Assembly (NCBI RefSeq): GCF_900496995.4
Contig: NC_044012.1
Coordinates: forward strand, 25,520,759-25,584,758
From: Aquila chrysaetos chrysaetos
Lineage: Eukaryota; Chordata; Aves; Accipitriformes; Accipitridae
Reading direction: 5' to 3'
Length of the DNA: 64,000 bases
Part shown: in pieces, positions 35,112-46,507 of the stretch
Position numbering within the stretch: position 1 is the stretch's first letter
Layout: every line of letters begins with the position of its first letter
Translations under genes and position numbers: made by a program
The notes under the pieces: model-generated
The model's input: the letters and a program-made list of their open reading frames with translations, nothing else
What the model was told of the DNA's origin: nothing
Database searches by the model: none

Positions 35112-35366
35112 CTAGTACTTGGGGCATGTTGGTGGCAGCTTGCAGATGTTCTTGGTGTACTGGGGGCAGTAGGGGACTGGGGGACAGTAGCGCTGCACAG
35201 CGGGGTAGCAGGGCTGCACAGGCGGGCAGCAGGGCGTCACGTAGGTGTACTTCTGCACAGGCTGCCTCTGGATGGTGTAATGGCAGGAGGGTCCTGAGTC
35301 GTGGCAGGAGGAGTGGGATCTATGGCAGGAGGTTTCATGGCTGTGGCAGGGCCTGCGGGAGCACAT
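35112..35366 (-). CDS. SCH-heptad EDC protein, 84 aa (copy 3 of 3)
   Basis: An 84-residue paralogue starting MCSRRPCHSH. It has four SCH heptads (Cys at 7, 14, 21, 28) instead of five and lacks one CPPVQ-type unit, which accounts for its shorter length. The middle (TIQRQPVQKYTYVTPCC) and the tail (KLPPTCPKY) are conserved. The acceptor is at 35388-35389, and exon 1 ends at 35951 (GTAAGT donor). An AATAAA signal (minus) lies at 34825-34820. Confidence 0.82.
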   Translation of the reverse strand: MCSRRPCHSHETSCHRSHSSCHDSGPSCHYTIQRQPVQKYTYVTPCCPPVQPCYPAVQRYCPPVPYCPQYTKNICKLPPTCPKY

Positions 35367-35950
35367 CTTTCTGGAGTATTGGCAAAACTGTAGGGAAGAG
35401 AGAAACAGTCATACTGGTACAGCTGTCCCAATGTATGTGAGCACATCTGCATTCTATAATTTGTTCTGGAATTCCCCATTTTCTTCCTAATTTCTAGTTC
35501 TCCAGGGATATGAAAGTGACTTCAATGCTGATTAGGTATTGGAAGATGTTTTATATCCCCTGCTAAAACCATGACCTGTTATGTATGCAATTTGCTTTTC
35601 AGAGAAAAATTACTCAAAACATTCATTGCTCATATGCAGCCCCAGACCCCCCAGTATTTTCTACTTGAAAACTTTGAACCCTCTTTTCCATAAAGTCCTC
35701 TGACTGTCCTCTCTCTGTATTTTCCAATCGTTCTGTTGTTTTGGTTTGGCTTGAGCCTCTGCCTGCTAAGTCTATATCCCACTTGTCATTTGCATTAATA
35801 AAATAGCTCTTGTGGGTAACAAGAACTTGGTCCTCTGCATGACTGAGGTCCAGAGTTGACGAGTGAGTATCATACTCCAATTCTACCAAAGCTTGTATGA
35901 AAGTAGCTGGTTTCATAAAGAAACTCAAGAGAAACAAAAATTGGACTTAC

Positions 35951-36060
35951 CTCTTCAGCAACAAGAATGAAGGTGTATAGGAGCAGAGAAGCGAATGAAG
36001 GAAACTGGGATCAGAGACCTTTTATACTCTTCCAAAGGGTTATCTGGGACATGAGACATC
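35951..36060 (-). promoter_or_regulatory. Promoter and exon 1 of the 35.1 kb gene
   Basis: TATAAAA lies at 36026-36020 and a GGACATGAGACATC element at 36046-36060, followed by TTGGCAAG. TTTGATGCACT lies in the AP-1-like position near 36137. Exon 1 ends at 35951 before GTAAGT. Confidence 0.75.
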
Positions 36061-36569
36061 TCTTGGCAAGTGTAACCTAATTACATATCCCAGCCCATTT
36101 CTATCCGCTGTATTCAGCTTCCGACATTTTCCCTTTGATGCACTCTGCTTTTAACATTGTAATTGTCCCATAGGTTATTAATAGCACTCTAATTTGTTCG
36201 CCTCCCTATGAAAGAGATTGGAAGGTATTTCATGCAAAGTGACACCAATACCAAAGAAACTAATGGATCTGGTCATGGACAACAAGTATCAAGCAGAAGA
36301 GATGTTTGTAATTCAGAAGTATCCATTCCTCAGGCTGTGCCGGGATGTCTTGTGGACCAAGAACTAAACGTGATCACACATCTATGTGAAAGAAAAATGA
36401 TTACTAATGTTAACTCATGCAGATTATGTTTAGGGCAGGAATATTCTAGCTGAATTGCCCGATGGTACCAGATATGTTAATGAGAGATTTGGCATTAGCC
36501 CAAAGATGCCTTCATTGATAACTTCAACCTGTCTGCATGGTGTATCCTATCAAGGATTTCTTTTATTCT

Positions 36570-37704
36570 TGTGTGGTGGATTGACCCTGGCTGGACGCGA
36601 GGTGCCCACCAAAGCCTCTCTACCATTCCCCTCCTCAGCTGGACAGAGGAGACAAAATATAATGAAAGGCTTATGGGTCGAGATAAGGACAGGGAGATCA
36701 CTCAGCAATTACCGTCATGGGCAAACCAGACTCAGCTTGGGGAAATTAGTTTAATTTATTACCAATCAAATCAGAGTAGGATAATGAGAAATAAACCCAA
36801 ATCTTAAAAACAACTTCCCCCCACCCCTTCCTTCTTCCTGGGCTTAACTCCACTTCTGATTTTCTCTACCTCCTCCCCCTCAGCAGCACAGGGGGACAGG
36901 GAATGGGGGTTGGGGTCAGTTCATCACATGCTGTCTCTGCTGCTCCCTCCTCTTCAGGGGGAGGACTCCTCACCCTCTTCTCCTGCTCCAGCATGGGGTT
37001 CCTCCCACGGGAGACAGTCCTCCATGAACTTCTCCAACATGAGTCCTTCCCACGGGCTGCAGTTCTTCACGAACTGCTCCAGCGTGGGTCCCTTCCACGG
37101 GCTGCAGTCATTCAGGCACAGACTGCTCCAGCATGGCTCCCCCGCGGGGTCACAAGTTCTGCCATCAAACCTGCTCCAGTGTGGGCTCCTCTCTCCATGG
37201 GTCGGCAGGCCCTGCCAGGAGCCTGCCCCAGTGTGGGCTTCCCATGGGGTCACAGCGTCCTTCGGGCATCCCCCGCTCCGGCATGGGGTCCTCCAGGGGC
37301 TGCAGGTGGATATCTGCTCCACCGTGGACCTCCATGGGCTGCAGGGGGACGGCCTGCCTCACCATGGTCTTCACCAGGGGCTGCAGGGGAATCTCTGCTC
37401 TTGCACCTGGAGCACCTCCTCCCCCTCCTTCTTCACTGACCTGGGTGTCTGCAGGGTTGTTTCTCTCACATGTTCTCACTCCTCTCTCCAGCTGCAATTA
37501 CACAGCTTTTGGTTTTTTTTCCCCATTCTTAAATACGTTATCCCAGAGGTGCTACCACTGTCGCTGATGGGCTCAGCCTTGGCCAGCGGCGGGTCTGTCT
37601 TGGAGCAGGCTGGCATTGGCTCTGTCAGACATGGGGGAAGCTTCTAGCACCTTCTCATAGAAGCCACCCCTGTAGCCCCCCTGCTACCAAAACCTTGCCA
37701 CACA
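36570..37704 (+). mobile_element. Solo LTR of an avian endogenous retrovirus
   Basis: An isolated element of about 1.1 kb with terminal inverted TGTGTGG...CCACACA. The interior (GGTGGATTGACCCTGG, CAGCTGGACAGAGGAGA, and a run of imperfect units around CTCCAGC-TGGG-CACGGGCTGCAG) matches, from memory, a widespread avian ERV LTR family. No gag, pol or env sequence flanks it, so it looks like a solo LTR left after recombination. The family was not determined and no clear target-site duplication was seen. It is an inactive fossil of moderate age. Open frames inside it are not genes. Confidence 0.78.
36985..37405. repeat. Imperfect tandem units inside the LTR
   Basis: About eight degenerate units of roughly 45-50 bases, each with a CTCCAGC(A/G)TGGG-like start and a CACGGG/GGGCTGCAG-like end. 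Confidence 0.65.
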
Positions 37705-38660
37705 AACCCAATACCTCTTGCTATAGATGCTGTTTTAGTCTAATTCTGCAATATGATGTTGATGGCAGTGATATCAAATCCTGGAGCAGAATGGTTTGAG
37801 GTAAACCCACCAGTCTAAGTCCTGCTCACACTCCCAGAAGTGTAGTTATTTTCTGTTCCTATTTTCCTCTGACCTTCTTCAATGTACTTCTAATTTTTTT
37901 CCCAACATTTTAAATAAAACCTGCCTTTAGTTTACTTTCTGGAAATTTTTAGCAGTTGAGGTTGTGAGAAGGTGGGCCATGTGCCTGCCTCCAGAGTAAG
38001 GTTTAAAATCTTTAATTTCACAATAACGTTGAAGATGATATTTGGGCTATTAGCTGGGAAAGAGTGCTAGGGTTGCTGTCCTGCTTTCAGTACTCAGCCA
38101 TGGCACCTCTGCGGCTCTTATGGAAATATGCATTAGACAGGGCTGTAGCTCAATAAAAAATAAACAAAACAGTCTATTGCGGTAGAGGTAGATGCTTCCA
38201 AGCCTGGACTTTCCTGTGAATCACAGATGAACTTCGGTCTTCCTCCCTGTGTCTACGTAGAGGTCATGCCCATTTAACCCAGCAATTACATTTTCTTGTC
38301 CTATAAAAGGCAAGAATGTGTCAACACTGGGATGGCATTGTGGATTAGACGTCAGGCACAATTGATTTTGGGTGATGCTCTATTGACTCACTGGGATCCC
38401 TCAAATAGGTCCATTCACATCCGTGCTTCAGTATCACAATGTACAGAACAAACCTATAAATACTTCACTGCAAAGTTTTATTTAGGCTGTAGTTAAGCAG
38501 CACCTTTAGAAATCTTTGATCATGTATGGGAGTAAATTTGCTGGTATATGAAAGAGAGAAGATGGTAAAAATAAAAAAAAGTGTGTCAGATGTAAATATC
38601 GGGAACCAAGGGCAGCAAACAAAAACAGCTGTGGTCAGGGAAGAGCAAAGCCCCCATTCT
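37705..38660. other. Intergenic, no gene seen
   Basis: Spacer between the LTR and the plus-strand EDWM-like locus. A TATAAAAG at 38302-38309 (plus) lacks the other promoter elements. A TGACTCA lies at 38394-38400. Confidence 0.4.
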
Positions 38661-38667
38661 CCAGCAA

Positions 38668-38770
38668 TGCCTCACTGCTGAAGTCTCCAGCTCTATAAAG
38701 TTCCCCTGTTTCAGGCCATTCCCTTCAGTTTGACTTTACTTCTCTTATCGCTCCCCTGTTGTTGACTAAT
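38668..38770 (+). promoter_or_regulatory. Plus-strand EDC promoter of the EDWM-like locus
   Basis: TGCCTCACT (38668-38676) is the mirror form of the GGAAATGAGGCA element. TATAAAG (38694-38700) and CCATTC (38716-38721) follow at the usual spacing. A possible donor GTACGT starts at 38771. It is the only promoter module of this type found on the plus strand. Confidence 0.6.
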
Positions 38771-39230
38771 GTACGTGATTTGACTGATGATCTGGAACAT
38801 TTATGGAAATTTATTTGTAGACTGTAGCTCTGTGTTTACCTACTTGACTTGGCTCTGCCTAAAATCAAACTGCTTGTTTATTGTAAATAGTGCAAGAGAG
38901 AGATACCTTCTATGGAATATTTCTGTATTTCATTGATAAATGATATCTGATTATTGAAAATAACAATAAAAACTAGTTTTTTTGAATAAATATCTCACCT
39001 GCAGGAAAAATGTTACAGTATCTAATATGTCATCCAGAAGATATCTTATAGGCAATGATAAAACAGGGGGAAAAAAAAAAAAAGCCCAAATTTGCTGTAG
39101 GTAAGTCCTCAATTTCTGGTTGGCCCTGCTTATTTTGAAGTGCAGTAGATAAAAAAAAATTGCATAAATAGATATTGTCTTGCTTTCATCACTGAGCTAC
39201 CTTTCCTTTAGGTGTACTCCACCATCTGAA

Positions 39231-39546
39231 ATGGCGTGCTCTTCTGGGGGGGAATCCTTCTTCAACTTGAACTCAACCTGGTATGAGCCATCAGGCTCCT
39301 GGCTGGACAGCCGGCGCCCACCCCTCCCCTATGCCTACAGCGCCAGCTGCGCCCATGGCAGAGACTCATGCCATGGCGGCCATGACTATCGGCACTATGG
39401 CTACCACCACTCAGTCTGCTCTGAGCCTGCATCGTGCCTGGGAAGCAGGTGTTCTTGCTGTGCTGGGGAAGCCAGTGAGCAACTACGAGGCATGCCATAG
39501 CTATGGGGTATGCTTGGAGGGGTGTTATGGGGGATGCTACAATTAA
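39231..39546 (+). pseudogene. Inverted EDWM-like gene, frameshifted and truncated
   Basis: Exon 2 begins after a CTTTCCTTTAG acceptor (39210-39211). The frame from 39231 gives an 89-residue protein (to 39500) with FNLNSTWYEPSGSW, WYEP at residues 17-20, then DYRHYGYHHSVCSE. This aligns with EDWM at 8 kb (WYDP, NYRHYGYRQPVCSE). After about 39460 the EDWM-like sequence continues in another frame (VSNYEACHSYGVCLEGCYGGCYN, ending 39546), so one small insertion or deletion has shifted the frame, and the long EDWM C-terminal part is absent. It could be a decayed second EDWM or a short but expressed variant. A possible AATAAA lies at 40401-40406. It is the only gene here on the plus strand. Confidence 0.7.
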
Positions 39547-39559
39547 TGGGAATCCAGGG

Positions 39560-41420
39560 TGTGTGGGACCCTCACCTTGCTGTGGTCAGGGACTTTCATG
39601 TTGCAGCATCACTGTATGCAGCCACAATGGCACAGCATAAAGCACTGTGTAGGAGCCCAACACCTGCCCAACACTTGTTTAGTGCTGAGAAACGCTCTCT
39701 GCATGCAGGGCCCCCTTTTCTCTCGCTTTTCTAATATTTGTCTTGGGTTTGTCATGTTTTTTGAGGTCTGTTTCTCACCCACTCTTCTCCTGCTGACTTG
39801 ATTGAGGCACTGTCCAGAAAATGTCCTCTGCAGAAGTTGCCCTCAGCACAGGCATCATTGCAGCTGTGACCTTCATGGCGGGGGGAAGGTAGGGACAATT
39901 TCCAGATGAATTTATGCAATTGGCTTTCCTGCTTCACTTCCCAGACCTGTGTGCTGAGATAACAAAACTCCAGCTCAGGAGAGATTTGCTGTCTCTATTC
40001 GTCAGGCTCTTCCTAAGTGTCTCCTTAAATGAATGACACAACCTGTAGTGCTTCAGGTAGCCGAGAGTGAGAGCGTAGGTGAAAACTTGGTTTGCTTAGA
40101 AAGAATTAAGATAGGAGATTTTATCTCCCCTTCCCCCAAACGCATCCAGTCAGACTCAAACCCAGCCCAGAGCCTCCAGTCTGGCTTGGTTTCAACCTCC
40201 CATTTGGTACAGGATGGGTTTGGCCCTGGCAGAGGGTTACCTGGGTGTCTGGGGGGACAGGGACCGTCGCTGCCACCACGCAATGCCTTCATACGCAGTC
40301 AGAGCTGCATGTCTCTGACCCTGACGTTTATTCCTTGCACCTGCAATCATGTACCTTGCATACGGGAATGATGCTCCTTGTTATTTTAATTAACAGTAAT
40401 AATAAAACAAGTGCTAATAATAAGTTTCTTGTTCCTTTCAAAGATTCAGTGCAAACCCTTAGCTAATTAAATACTTAACGCATTACACACAATACTGCTC
40501 TTATCCCACAGAGGCACAAATTCCTGCAGCAATCTGCCTCTGTGCTGGTGGTCACTGGAGGAGAACCTGGGGATTAATCTAGTGCAATGGGAAATACAAC
40601 TGCTGATTTTTATGGCCATCTGTCCATTTGATATTCTTTTTTTCTACATCTGCAATGGAAGCTCAGAACTTTTATGGTTTCTGCTGAGAAAAGTTAGCCT
40701 AAACCTTGGTAGGAACAGGGAACATTTTTTTTCTTTTGCAATCTTGTTTTCCAGACATTCATGGTGTTTACAGGACTAGAGTTCACAGTGGGAGCCAATG
40801 CTGTAGTGCATGGCCTGACTTAAACCCAGTTTTATTTTGCATCAGCCGGTATTTCATCTAGGCAATATGGACTCTTGCTGGGATTTTTCAAAGAAGGTAG
40901 AGTTACCTTGCACAAAGTACCTATCTAACCCCATTTTCTCTATTTAGAACAGAAGGAAGATTAAGTATGACGTAGTTCTTCCTGTGATTATACCCTCTTG
41001 TTTATTGGTGATCAGTGATTTTCAGACTTCCTTGATGGAGTCTGCTTTTGTGCTCACCAGCCATGTACATATTACAAAGCCAAACTTCACTTTTTGCTCC
41101 TTCGAAACGTGCCTGTGAGGGTCTGAGGCTCAGGGCCAGTTGTTGCAGAGCTGAGAGCTGGGATTAATGAAAGATGCTGATCTGCACCTTCAACCCCAGA
41201 CAGCTTTTCCAAACCCAGCATCTGGATTTGTCTGGCAGACGCACAAGTTGCGGGGACTGGAGAGCTGAGCTTTGACACATCGCTGCCCATTGAAGTGCAA
41301 TGGGAAAGAGAGGGAGCTGTGAAAAGCAGCTCTCATTAATAAAGGTGGGCTTGGGAATGATGCTAAAGATGGGGAGGGTAACGGTGGAAAAACACTAGGA
41401 CACCAGTACGTTTTATGAGC
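39560..41420. other. Intergenic, no gene seen
   Basis: Between two genes whose 3' ends face each other. Nothing recognisable beyond the possible poly(A) signal at 40401. Confidence 0.4.
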
Positions 41421-41672
41421 TTTATGTTTTAATATCACATCTTTGCTACTGGAGACAGAAGCAGGGAATTAATGGATTCAAATTCTCTCGCGCGCGGGCA
41501 AATCACGTTTCTGCCATGCTAATGCCACTTTGTGTTATCAGGAGCAGGGAGGGGTAATATGTGCTAGAGGGAAGGGGCAGGACCTGCCCAAGCTCAGGGC
41601 TGCATCTTGCGGAGGAGAGGGGAGAGGCGCAGCCCCGCGGTGTGCGCTGACCATCGGCTTGTCCTCACCCCT

Positions 41673-41951
41673 TCACTTCTGCTGCTGTGGGGGCCACTGC
41701 ACAGGCTGCTTGATCTGCTGCTGCTGCTGGCAGGGAGCAGGGGCCGCTGGCACCTGACCAGGCATGGTGACCACGGGGCACTGAGGAGGGAGGACCACCA
41801 CGGGTGTCACATCCTGCACGGCACTCACTTCATGGCAGATGACCTCCTCGGAGCTGTGGCAGGACCTCTCGCTGTCATGGCAGGAGGAGCCTCCACTGTG
41901 GCAGGAGGAGCTCTCGGTGCTGTGGCAGCCTCTGTCTCCACGGGAGCACAT
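41673..41951 (-). CDS. CH-motif and Gln-rich EDC protein, 92 aa
   Basis: A 92-residue protein starting MCSRGDRGCH. Cys-His pairs lie at residues 9, 17, 24, 31 and 39. The middle is Val/Pro-rich (DVTPVVVLPPQCP). The tail CQQQQQIKQPVQWPPQQQK is an obvious Gln donor and Lys acceptor for transglutaminase. The WPPxxxK ending is shared with the loricrins to the right. The acceptor is at 41974-41975 (CTTCCCAG) and exon 1 ends at 43178 (GTAAGT donor), giving the longest intron here, about 1.2 kb. No AATAAA was found at the expected place; ATTAAA (minus, 41433-41428) may serve. Probably an EDQM/EDCH-like gene; symbol not assigned. Confidence 0.8.
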   Translation of the reverse strand: MCSRGDRGCHSTESSSCHSGGSSCHDSERSCHSSEEVICHEVSAVQDVTPVVVLPPQCPVVTMPGQVPAAPAPCQQQQQIKQPVQWPPQQQK

Positions 41952-43177
41952 TTTTTGGTTGGCAAGACAAACCCTGGGAAGGAGAGACCTTTGTCGTTAG
42001 ATGCATGAAGGGCGGTGCACTTTCCCTCCTTTGTTTTGGGTTCAGATTTCTTTGATGTGTTTACGAACCTGCTGGGGCTTGGCAGGATTTGCCTGTCTGC
42101 CTGTCCCATTTCTCTGGTTTGGGGCTTCATTCCCGCAGTGCGAGATCAGCGTGCACCATCTGAACACCCTCATAAGCCCCCCCAGAAGCCCTGATGTCCA
42201 TTTCTGCTGGGTTCCATGAGCCATTTCCCTGCTCTCCCTTGCTGCATCCCATGAGCACTCATGCAAGACACCCTTGGGATTATCTCAGGGTTGTGTAACA
42301 GAGGAGCAGATGTGCTGTGGGCTTTAGGGCAGCTGTTTTAGCTGCATTGGCAAGAGGCACCTTGGCAAGGGTCTGAAAAACTTGCAGCCTAGAGGGGCCC
42401 TGGCACAGCCAGTGAATTTACAGCCAGGACTGGTGGTATCAGAGCCTTGGCAAAATACACTTCCAAAACCAGGTGCTCAAAATGAAGAGACTCCTGTGCC
42501 TTCCTCCCTCCTTGTGTCCTCTGCTCTGTCCATGTCCTGTGGATGCTTGGCTGGCCAGTGCCCAATTTCCTGAGGCAAGAGGAAAATCCTATGTGCACAT
42601 CTAAAACCCCTTCTGAGAAGAGCTGAGATTTCAAGGAGGCGGAAGACATCCAGAATGGGGCCAGCTGAGCTGACAGCTGTTCATGCTACTCCTTCCTCTC
42701 ATGGTTTAAATCTGTTTTCTCAGTTCTTTCCTAAATTTCTTCAAGGACAGCTTAATACTTTCAGCTTCTGAAGATTTACTTTTTCCAAAGGAGCTTAGTA
42801 AAGAAGTCAGGCAATTAAAAGTGCAATTAAAATTCCCAGCTTAAACCCAATGTTTCTCATAAAAGATCAACCTGCTCTGTCTCATTCATTCCCAAATCCC
42901 CTTCTTTACTTTTTTTTATTTCCAGTTTGTCCTTTGGAAATTACTGAAGTAATCCAAATATATCTACGTGTGATAAGAACAATGAATTTTGCTTCTTAGC
43001 ATAGGCAGTCTTGAGACCAATTTTGATAACGCAAAATTGCCACAGCCACCGAGGCAAGAACTTGGCTCTCATTAATCCCAGCACCTGTAGACAGATCCGT
43101 CTTTGTAAGAGCATAGCTCAGCTCAGTTCCGCAAATTTTCATAGGAATGAAATGTTAGCAATGTAGTAGCAACTTAC

Positions 43178-43282
43178 CTTGGCTGTGAAGGTTCTGAAGA
43201 AGGAGCAGAGCTCAGTGAATGAGCTGCTCTCCCATCCAAGAACTTTTATACAGTTCCTAACTCTCTTCCTGAAAATGCAATA
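43178..43282 (-). promoter_or_regulatory. Promoter and exon 1 of the 41.7 kb gene
   Basis: TATAAAA lies at 43250-43244 and a degenerate GAAAATGCAATAA element at 43271-43283. The CTCATTCACTG start region is near 43222-43212. Exon 1 ends at 43178 before GTAAGT. Confidence 0.72.
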
Positions 43283-43399
43283 AACCCCTGGGGAAAAATG
43301 ACCAACATATTTACAAAACAGCCACACCTCTAATTATCCACCACCTTCAAAAGCTTATTCAACCCGGTTTCTTTGATTGACTTGTCATACAGTAGGTTG

Positions 43400-46280
43400 T
43401 CTTCCTTGTGTTACACAGCTTTAATTGCCACCCTGCCCCATGCAGGTTGTAATGCACGACGAGTGAAAACTGTGTGGGTGGCTTGACTGTCTCACCGTCA
43501 TGCCAGGATGAGTTTTATATTGCAAAATGGATGGCAAAGGTGGCGCTTTTTTGGGTTTCTATCCTCCTGAAACACCTCACCCAAAGCCTGGCAAGGAAGA
43601 GAGGTCACGATGCCTGGTCACCTCTAAGTGCTCTTGGCAGGACTGGGGTCTTGCACAGTGGACAAGAACCACCACTTTCAGGTCCTCACCATAAAAAGTG
43701 GCAAGTTTTTAGAAAGACCTCATCACATGTACTCTGAACGCATCTTTAAAGTTGTCTTCACTCTGTAAGACATCGGCAGGTACCAGAAGCTTAGCAGCTG
43801 ACGGTCCCCTCTCAATCTCCTCTCTCTGACTGTGTCATTAGGGCTAGGGATAATGAAGCCTGTGGCCACTGTGGCAGGCTCCAAGAGCTACAACTGGAAA
43901 GTGATCTGTCAAAGCCAGGTAGCGGTAGTGGACTTCTACTTTTGGAAGTCTTGGCTTGTATCCCAAATACCCCAAAAATATAGTGTGGTTTCTCCACTTA
44001 TGTTCATCTACTTCACATCTGATTTTATAGCCATTTCACTGATATTGACATAGTTACCACTAATTTTCATTGCTGACATTTTTCCTGGCCAATACCAAAA
44101 AGCCCCAAACAGAATTGCTTTTTTAAATTCTCCATTTTTCTAATATTTTAATTTTTTGTTACTTGCCTAACTCTGAAGCAGCCATTGCCTGTCATGGGAA
44201 ATGTGTGCCTACAGAAGCTGCTTGGGCAAACCTTGCATTCATGAGTAAGCTGTGAGTAAAGAGCTAGCTCAGAGACCACGTACCCGAGTTCACCACACAT
44301 CCCGAGCTCACCCAGCTCTTCCCTGGGGCAGGACAGGTGCACCCTGGGTACAAAGCAGCGGACTGCTGCAAGCCTGGGGCACTTGTCTGGCCCTGGTGCA
44401 ATCAGCTGTACAACCATGGCTTTGCAACAGTCCCGGTTTCTCCTTTTCCCTCCCATTAGCAGCTTGACCATGCAATTTCAGCAGGGCTCACTCTGTGTTT
44501 TTACTAATTTTGTATCTTAACTCCCTCTGCAAACAGGGGAGTCACAAGGTTTTGTTGGGTAGAGATCGACTAAATATCTGAAGCAGAGGGGTGGCTCTTG
44601 CTTGCTATCTCTAAAACAATTTCTTTAGTTTCTATCCAGAGGCGCCAGTTAGTGACTTTCATCAAGAAGCCAGATTTGTGTTTACTGTTCAGCCTGCCTG
44701 TTTACAAACAGCCAAAGCAGAGGGGCCACGGCTTTTGCAAGCACTGACATGCTTGTGGATGAGAGTCCTGCATTATCACAGTTCATCAGCCATGAAGGAT
44801 GACTCGTTCCTCCCCCGTTGCACAACGAGTAGGGAGGAAATCTGCATGCGCAAGTGCACGTGTGTATGCCTTCGTGTAATAGGTCAGTTAACATCTAAGC
44901 TTGTGGAGTACCTTTTGATACAAGCCTCAGAGAACCAGCTGATGGGACAGTGAATAAGCAATGTACTTCTAAAGTGTTTTCTATTTTCTTTTTTTTGGGG
45001 GGCGGGCTGAAATTTTGGGATGGTTTTTGGTCAGTTAGTTGAATAGATAAGACGTTTTTGAATACTCCAGACTCCAATCGGTTTTCTGGAAGTCTCTTGG
45101 AAGTTGTTTGAGCCTTCTGAGTTCTTTTGCTACTTTTGATGTTATCAGATGAAGTGGGGAAAATAACAGAAATCAAGAATGAAGTGGTAGATTTTAGAAA
45201 TATAAGTAGATGCAAAGAAATGATAATGCTGTTTAATTTCAGAATGGAATTTAGTATGGCTGGTGACAAAACCTTGTGTAATGTTCCCTGCACCACAGAC
45301 TTACAACATTTTACAGCATGAAAGATACCTGTTGTGGCACCAAACATGGGGCTAGAGCTCAGAGGATTTTGTTTTTTGCAAGCTGTGGTGTTTTACAAAC
45401 ATCAGGGCAAAGTTTTCTGGATTTTTATTGAGCTGAAAGGGTCAAAATCCCCACAGGTTGGTGAAAGCAGCAATGTTAAAATATATTTTACAATGTAATT
45501 TTATGCCCTTTTGTTTTTAAATGGGCACAGATCTATGAGTGTTTTCTTCCTTCATTACCAATATTTGGAGGAGTCAAAAAACCCCAGAGAATAGTCCTGA
45601 AATGTTTGGCAAATACCATGTAACAACTGGCACTGGATGTTCGAGCCTCCCCCATGCTATCTCATCAGCACAGCACAGAGGAACCATCTTCTCTCTGTGC
45701 CTAATTTAGGGCCTGATCCTATCAAAAAATGTCATGAAGCAGGTTACTGCAAAGAAGCAAACGAGCTTGTTCGAGTTGCCTCATGCCACTGGTGCAAGCA
45801 TAAGGTTTACGTGCTCCAGCTTACAACATCACCTGCAATCTCTCTGGGATGGGAGCCTGGTGTGTAATTGTTTCCAAGTAAACAACCTTGCACTCCCAAG
45901 GTCACGCTGTAAGTAATAATCAGTTGGAAATCACCTGGGAGTTTTGCCTATCTCCTTAACATAGCTCACAGACTCTGGCCTGCGTACGCATGCAGTGGGT
46001 CTCGGCAGGGCACAGCATTTCCATTTTACGGGAACAACATGAGGGAAGCTCTGACTTCAGCAAGAGCAATATTAAGAACATTCTCTTGCTGTTGAAAATG
46101 ATGTATTTTAATTCTATTAAAATAAATGTTACATTTGAGTATGCTTGTAAAATATGTATCAAAAATGTTGGAAGATAAATCTTGTGTTCTAAAGTAGACT
46201 CCTTGAGTATCTATCTGTATTTTTAGTGAAGGAGCCAGAAATTAAATAAATCATTCAGATACTGGCATTTCCCACAGACT
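43400..46280. other. Intergenic, no gene seen
   Basis: Nearly 3 kb without a promoter module or an EDC-like frame. No repeat was recognised. Confidence 0.45.
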
Positions 46281-46507
46281 ATGAAGTTTTATTTTCCAAC
46301 CCATGAGCAAAAGGAGATGAAGAGAAGGATCTTTTCCTGTCACCAAAGCACAAATCACTTTTCCCAGCAGTGCTTGCAAGAGCATTGCTAGCATAGCCCA
46401 ATGCAAGGAATGCAAAGCTCCCTGATCGTAATGACACAGTCGTGGAAAAGATGCATTGTGGCACATCCAGGGAACTTTTGCTTGAGCAGGGGTGGCTGCT
46501 GGGTCAG

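Noticed and set aside
36903-37647. Open frames of 178 and 245 codons near 37 kb
   Set aside because: They lie inside the solo ERV LTR and reflect its GC-rich imperfect tandem units.
38302-38309. TATAAAAG as promoter of the plus-strand EDWM-like gene
   Set aside because: It lacks the upstream box and the start motif. The module at 38668-38721 has all three elements in order, so it was preferred.
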